Below are positions 58,640 through 64,000 of a stretch of DNA of 64,000 nucleotides, piece by piece (positions within the stretch are counted from its first letter, which is position 1; the number at the start of each line of letters is the position of its first letter). The position numbers and the translations under genes were made by a program. The notes under the pieces are model-generated. The model saw nothing but the letters and a program-made list of their open reading frames with translations, had not been told where the DNA came from and searched no databases. Source of the stretch: Beta vulgaris subsp. vulgaris (taxonomy: Eukaryota > Streptophyta > Magnoliopsida > Caryophyllales > Amaranthaceae); the NCBI RefSeq assembly GCF_026745355.1, contig NC_079204.1:53030532-53094531 (forward strand), in the 5' to 3' direction.

Positions 58640-61600
58640 ATGGCTCAAACACTCAAGGACATGACTATGAACTTCCAAAAGTTGGATAAGTTTGAGGGGG
58701 TGGGCTATCGAGGTGGCAAAAGAAGATGCACTTCTTGTTGACCGCCTTGAATGTGGTGTATGTTTTATCAACTCCTATGCCACCACTCCCGGAAGATGGA
58801 GAGGAAGAGCCTCTTGAGACTACTAGGAAGAGGATAAAGTGGGAGAATGATGACTACATTTGTCGTGGTCATATTCTCAACTCTCTCACCGACCCGTTGT
58901 TTGATCTCTACCAAAATGTGGAGAGTGCAAAGGAACTTTGGGATGCTCTTGAGGCCAAGTACATTTCGGAAGATGCTTCAAGTAAGAAATTCCTTGTTAG
59001 TAATTTTAATTCTTTTAAAATGACTAATGATCGGCCTATTATGGAGCAATTCCATGAGGTTCATCATATTTTGAACCAAATAAGATCACATGGTATGGTG
59101 ATGGATGAGGCAATTGCGGTTGCCTCAATCATTGACAAATTACCAAATTCTTGGAAAGATACAAAACACTTTTAAAACATAAAAAGGAAGACATGTCCAT
59201 GGAGCAATTAGGAACTCATCTTCGTATTGAAGAGGGGATCCGGGCTCAAGATGGGGTTAAGGATACTACTCCTAGTATTCCTAAATCTACCGTTAATTTG
59301 GTAGAGGTTGGTGGGTCTAGTAAGACCAAGAAATCCAACAACAACAAAACAACAACAAACAAAACCAATGTTGCAAACAAGAAGAGGAAGACCCTCTCTT
59401 GTTGGATATGCAATGGTCCTCATCTTAAGAGGGATTGTCCTTCTAACAACAAGAAGAAGACAAAGAACACACAACCTAGTGTTGTTCAAAACCAAGGTAA
59501 CAATGCACATGTTAATGTAATTGAAGAAATGCATTTTGTTGCTATGATTTCTGAAATTATGTGTGTGCAGGTTGATGATTCTTGGTGGATAGATTCGGGA
59601 GCCTCTAGACATGTGTGCAATAACAAGGATTTCTTCAAGTCTTTGAAAGATTTGGATGATGGTCCAATCTTGTATATGGGGAATGATTCTACGGTAAAGG
59701 CTAGAGGCATAGGCCAAGTAGAATTGTTGTTAACCTCGGGAAAGACTTTAACTCTCCGGGATGTTGTTATGTACCGGAAGTTAGGAAGAATCTTGTGTCA
59801 GGAGGTCTCTTGAATAAGTATGGTTTTAAAGTTGTTTTTGAGTCGGATAAATTTGTACTTTCCAAGGGTGGTATTTTTGTTGGACAAGGTTTCTTTTGTA
59901 ATGGAATGTTTAAATTTAGTATTGATAATAAAATTGGTACTAGTTCTATTTACATGCTTGATGTTTCTTCTCTATGGCACAATCGTTTATGTCATGTGAA
60001 TTATCGTAGATTATATGACATGTCTAAAATGGGGTTGATACCTCCTTTCGATTTAAAGTTAGAGAAGTGTCACACTTGCGTGCTAAATAAAATTACAAAA
60101 AATCCTTATCCTAGTGTGACTAGACAAACGGTATTGCTTGAATTGGTGCATAGTGACTTGTGTGACTTTCATAGTTCACCTTCTTTAGGAAATAAGAAAT
60201 ATGTTGTAACTTTTATTGATGATTTTTCAAGGTTTTGTTACATATATTTATTATTTACTAAAGATGAAGCACTAGAAAAGTTTAAGACCTTTAAAATCGA
60301 AGTGGAACTCCAACTTAATCAAAAGATTAAAAGACTTCGAACGGATAGGGGTGGTGAATATTATAATCCAAGTTATTTTAGTTCCATTGGTGTAATTCAT
60401 GAAACAACCGCCCCATACTCACCTCAAAGTAATGGTATAGCGGAAAGGAAAAATAGGGTCCTAAAAGAAATGGTTAATACCATGCTTTCTAATTCGGGTC
60501 TTAATGACGGTTTTTGGGGTGATGCAATTTTAACTGCATGTTACATTTTAAATCGAGTTCCTAATAAAAGGAATAAGACTACCCCTTATGAACTTTGGTG
60601 TAATAAAAAGCCTAATCTCAATTACCTTAAGGTATGGGGTTGTAGGGCAATTGTCAAATTGACGGAACCTAAAAGGAAAACTTTAGGTGAAAAAGGAATT
60701 GATTGCATTTTTATAGGCTATGCGGTACATAGCAAAGCCTATAGGTTTTATGTCATTGAGCCCAATGACTTTGTCTCTATTCACTCCGTGATAGAGTCAA
60801 GGGATGCAATATTTGATGAGACTAGATTCTCATCGATTCCAAGACCAAAGGACATGATACCTAGTACTAGTTCCAATGTTGTAGATGACATTTCAAATGA
60901 TCATGATACTACAACACCGGAAATTAGGAAAAGTAAACGAATTAGAAAAGAGAAATCTTTTGGACCGGATTTTCAACTATATTTAGTTGAAGGGTCAAGG
61001 GAGTCAATTTCGACTCAAATTTCATATTGTTACAATATGGAGGAGGATCCTAGGTCCTTTGATGAGGCTATGAAGTCTCATGATTCTGCTTTCTGGAAAG
61101 AGGCAGTGAATGATGAAATGGATTCTATAATGGGTAATCACACTTGGATTTTAGCTAATTTACCTCCCGGTTGCAAACCCCTAGGTTGTAAATGGATTTT
61201 TGTAAGGAAAAAGAAAATCGATGGAACCATACTAAAACATAAGGCCCGGTTAGTGGTCCAAGGTTTTAGGCAAAGATATGGTATCGATTACTTTGATACT
61301 TATGCTCCAGTAGCTAGAATAGCTACTATTAGACTATTGATAGCATTAGCTGCGATTCATGGTCTAGTAATTCACCAAATGGATGTAAAAACTGCTTTTC
61401 TTAATGGTGAATTGGAGGAGGAAGTGTACATGAATCAACCTGAAGGGTTTGTGGTTAAAGGTCAAGAAACTAAAGTTTGCAAATTAGTTAGATCTTTGTA
61501 TGGTCTTAAACAAGCACCTAAGCAATGGCATCAAAAATTTGATGAAGTTGTGTTGTCTAGTGGGTTCAAAATAAATCAGTCCGATAAGTGTGTATATAGC

Positions 61601-62617
61601 AAATTTGATAATAACGGTAAAGGAGTTATAATTTGCTTATATGTTGATGATATGCTTATTTTTGGGACTGATTTGGAACAAGTGGAAAAGACCAAAGTCT
61701 TCCTTTCCTCTAGCTTCTCCATGAAAGATTTGGGTGAAGCGGATGTTATTCTAGGTATTAGAATAATAAGAGGGAAAGGGTCGTTTTCTTTATCACAATC
61801 TCATTATATTGAGAAAGTGGTCAAGAGGTATAATGAGTCAAATTCGACTCATTTTGCTACTCCTATGGATCCTAGTATTCACTTGGTTCCGAGTAGTGGT
61901 ACTCCAATTTCACAATTGGAGTATGCAAGCTTAATTGGAAGCTTGATGTATGCTATGACTAGCACTCGGCCGGATATAGCCTTTGCTATTGGCAAGCTCA
62001 GTAGGTATACTAGTAATCCTAGTATGTTGCATTGGCAAGCATTGAGAAGAGTGTTAAGGTACTTGAATAAGACCTTGGATTATGTCATAACATACAATAG
62101 AGAACCTTCTATCTTAGAAGGTTACTCGGATGCTAGTTGGATTTCGAATAAGGAAGATTATTCATCCACTAGTGGTTGGGTGTTTCTTCTTGGAGGAGGT
62201 GCCATTTCATGGGCATCCAAGAAGCAAACATGTATAACGGATTCCACTATGGCATCGGAATTCATTGCTTTGGCTTCTTGTTGCCAAGAAGCGGAATGGC
62301 TAAGGAATGTGTTGAGTGAGGTGGACTTATGGGTGAAACCAATGTCACCTCTTGCTATCCATTGTGATAGTGCATCAACCATAGCTAAAGCATATAGTGA
62401 AGTCTACAATGGCAAGTCAAGGCACATTGGAGTTAGACATAGCTATGTGCGGGAAATGATAAGGAATAGTTGTATAACTATTAATTTTGTTCGGTCTAGT
62501 TTGAACTTGGCGGATACGTTTACAAAACTGTTGTCAAGGAAACTAGTGAACAAAATGAACAAAGGGATGGGTCTTAAGCCTATTGATCAACCTATGGTGA
62601 AGGAAAACTCTATTTGA
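58640..62617 (+). pseudogene. gag-pol polyprotein of the young copia element (three frameshifts)
   Basis: Domains in order: UBN2-type gag from ATG 58640 (FHEVHHILNQIRSHGM-like helices, 58726-59165); zinc knuckle CWICNGPHLKRDCP (59398-59439); protease WWIDSGASRHVC (59583); GAG-pre-integrase HHCC (CHTCVLNK); integrase with conserved D, D and E (VHSDLCDF, FIDDFSR, SNGIAERKN); reverse transcriptase (HQMDVKTAFLNGEL, LYVDDMLIFG); and RNase H (DSTMASEFIALASCC, HCDSASTIAKA). The integrase-RT-RNase H part is one uninterrupted 940-codon frame with catalytic residues intact. Three apparent one-base deletions break the frame upstream: near 58710 (gag start), near 59162 and near 59768. By gene order (IN before RT) this is Ty1/copia. 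Confidence 0.95.
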
Positions 62618-63095
62618 TGTCTAATACAACGTTAGATCTCAAATTCAAGGAGGATAGTACTTCTCTAAGAGGTTGGGAGCACTTGTTTAATACATCCCGA
62701 GGTTAGTGCTTGTTGCTACAATGATAAAGAGGTTGAATTTTATTCTTAATAAATCTTTGATAAGGTGCTCAATTGTAGGAGCATGTCCGGAAAGATTTAC
62801 CTATGTAAGCTAGAAGTTTGGCCGCTTCATCAAGTCTAAGGCTTGACTTGGAATGCTTATGAATGGATATGGACACCAAGGCTTCATAGGTGTCGGAGGT
62901 TTTAAGAACCTAGTTTATGTTTGTGTGTATTAGTAACTTCAATAATTTGTAATGGTTATATGATTCAAATGTCTTCATTATGATCTAAATTATTGTAAAG
63001 ATTACTTTTACTAAATGGAAATTCAATCGTTAGATATTTCCATGATGCATGAACATGTGTGTTTGCGATTTATAGCAAGTTGAAAAACTTTTCAA

Positions 63096-63145
63096 CATTA
63101 CCCTATAAATGGGAGGAGGATTGTTGGAACATTTATAGGGTAATG
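63096..63145 (+). promoter_or_regulatory. Polypurine tract inside a hairpin at the 3' LTR junction
   Basis: CATTACCCTATAAATG (63096-63111) is the exact 16-bp inverse complement of CATTTATAGGGTAATG (63130-63145, in the 3' LTR). The 18-nt loop contains the purine tract GGGAGGAGGA (63111-63120) and the LTR start at 63122. Confidence 0.8.
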
Positions 63146-63826
63146 GGTTTGAAACTCATATGGGTATGTACTAGAAGAGGAGGAGGTCTAGTATGCAAAA
63201 GGCTAGAGTGCATCAAGTGGCAAAACGCATTGATAAACCAAGGGAGACAGAAGACTGGCCGCGAGTCGCGACAACCGTCGCGAGTCGCGACCAGCGCCTC
63301 GCGACTCGCAAGCTTCTTCGCGAGTCGCGACGTGTCTTCTGCCTTGGAATGCGAAAAGATGCCTTGACGGTTTTATGTCCGTTGTGATGTTATGGTCTCA
63401 TTTTAATGACCTTTAAGGTCCTTAAATCAGTAGATTAAAGGCCTTTGATGGGTGATTAAAATGGGGGTTATGGGTTTAACTACTCTAGTCAATGAAAGGT
63501 TTATTCTTCCTATATAAACCTTGGGATTCCTATGAGTAAAAGGGTTAGAAAAAATCAGATTTTCTATACTCTCAAATACTTCTTGCTTAGCTTAAGAGAA
63601 ACCTTGCAATCTTCTCTTGAGTGTTCTTCACAAACACAAAAAACACAAGTTCTTGTTGATTCACTTAGAAGATCATCTAAGTGGATTGTTTCTCTCCATT
63701 GTATCTCATTAGTTATTTCGTGGTAACCCGGTGATCCTAGAGGGGCGAAATTAAACTAATAGGAAAGCGTAGTTTCCGTGCCTTGGAGTGGGATATCCGG
63801 TTCTCTCATTGATCACTCACCTAACA
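63122..63826 (+). repeat. 3' LTR of the young copia element
   Basis: 705 bp with the same ends as the 5' LTR and a TATATAA at 63511-63517. Short apart by the 19-bp CpG unit; most other differences are single-base insertions or deletions in short homopolymers. Confidence 0.97.
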
Positions 63827-63831
63827 TATAC

Positions 63832-64000
63832 ATAATGAGTGCCCATGAATTGTGAATTCTAGAGCTTGTGATCATATATTTTAGAGCTAGCTTGTGATCA
63901 TATGACATATGATGAAAACATGTTGTCAAATAAAAGAATTCTCAATAAATCTATTAAGGTAGGTTTACCTGATAGAACTCAGATATATGTTAAAATGATA
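63832..64000 (+). pseudogene. Continuation of the older copia element (protease start)
   Basis: Resumes after the TATAC duplication. A decayed Trp-Ile...Asp-Ser-Gly-Ala-Cys-Asp-His protease start is recognisable across frames (GAGCTTGTGATCATAT), and a related 20-bp segment (TAGAGCTAGCTTGTGATCAT) appears again at about 63883, suggesting a small internal duplication. The element continues beyond the window. Confidence 0.65.

Larger units (their letters stand above)
57889..63826 (+). mobile_element. Full-length young Ty1/copia retrotransposon
   Basis: Complete element: 5' LTR, gag-pol, purine tract and 3' LTR, flanked by a perfect 5-bp duplication TATAC (57884-57888, 63827-63831). The two LTRs are nearly identical (about three substitutions, eight or nine single-base indels and one 19-bp difference), so insertion was recent relative to its surroundings. 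It landed in the gag/protease region of an older copia element. No standard TGGTATCAGAGC primer site follows the 5' LTR. Confidence 0.97.

Overview
This window is eukaryotic nuclear DNA from a flowering plant, most likely a eudicot. The evidence is AT-rich intergenic DNA, spliced genes with short GT-AG introns, and many plant-type transposons (CACTA, hAT, Mutator-like, Stowaway and PIF-like MITEs, Ty1/copia, Ty3-type LTRs, one LINE). The species cannot be fixed from the sequence alone. I found no tRNA, rRNA, CRISPR array or bacterial-type operon.

Only two intact host genes are visible. They are paralogous three-exon bHLH transcription factors of the iron-deficiency (subgroup Ib, bHLH38/39/100/101-like) type, both on the + strand, at 5913-8241 and 53596-55301. 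About 45 kb of almost pure transposon DNA separates them, so they look like an old local duplication pushed apart by insertions.

Layout. 1-5650: fold-back elements and MITEs, including a long inverted-repeat element split by a Stowaway MITE just upstream of the first bHLH gene. 8.6-15.7 kb: GATC-rich repeat, SIRE-like copia 3' end with LTR, hAT-like elements with palindromic ends, a TRIM-type LTR, a PIF-like MITE. 15.67-24.5 kb: a decayed minus-strand copia element interrupted by three DNA transposons, one of which (CACTA, 16629-19215) holds a Ty3-type solo LTR. 25.1-27.6 kb: a 5'-truncated LINE with a 15-bp target duplication. 27.8-29.8 kb: a non-autonomous CACTA element. 31.2-32.3 kb: a Mutator-like element with long inverted repeats. 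32.7-34.35 kb: a suspected element carrying a nested hAT element. 34432-48866: a 14.4-kb CACTA element with decayed TNPD-like and TNPA-like genes on the minus strand. It also carries exon-like fragments of unrelated host genes (SRPP/LDAP-like, GSK3/shaggy-like, probable RNF113-like, one unidentified), a copia scrap and a second solo LTR. 49.0-50.1 kb: a Mutator-like element with a perfect 9-bp duplication. 52.4-53.1 kb: a hAT element just upstream of the second bHLH gene. 56.2-64.0 kb: an old copia element into which a younger full-length copia element (57889-63826, TSD TATAC) has inserted.

The most interesting points are the multi-gene capture inside the large CACTA element, matched hairpins at both LTR/internal junctions of the young copia element, GC-rich palindrome arrays in LTRs of unrelated families, and the transposon-separated iron-response bHLH pair. 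I did not find a convincing wholly new system.
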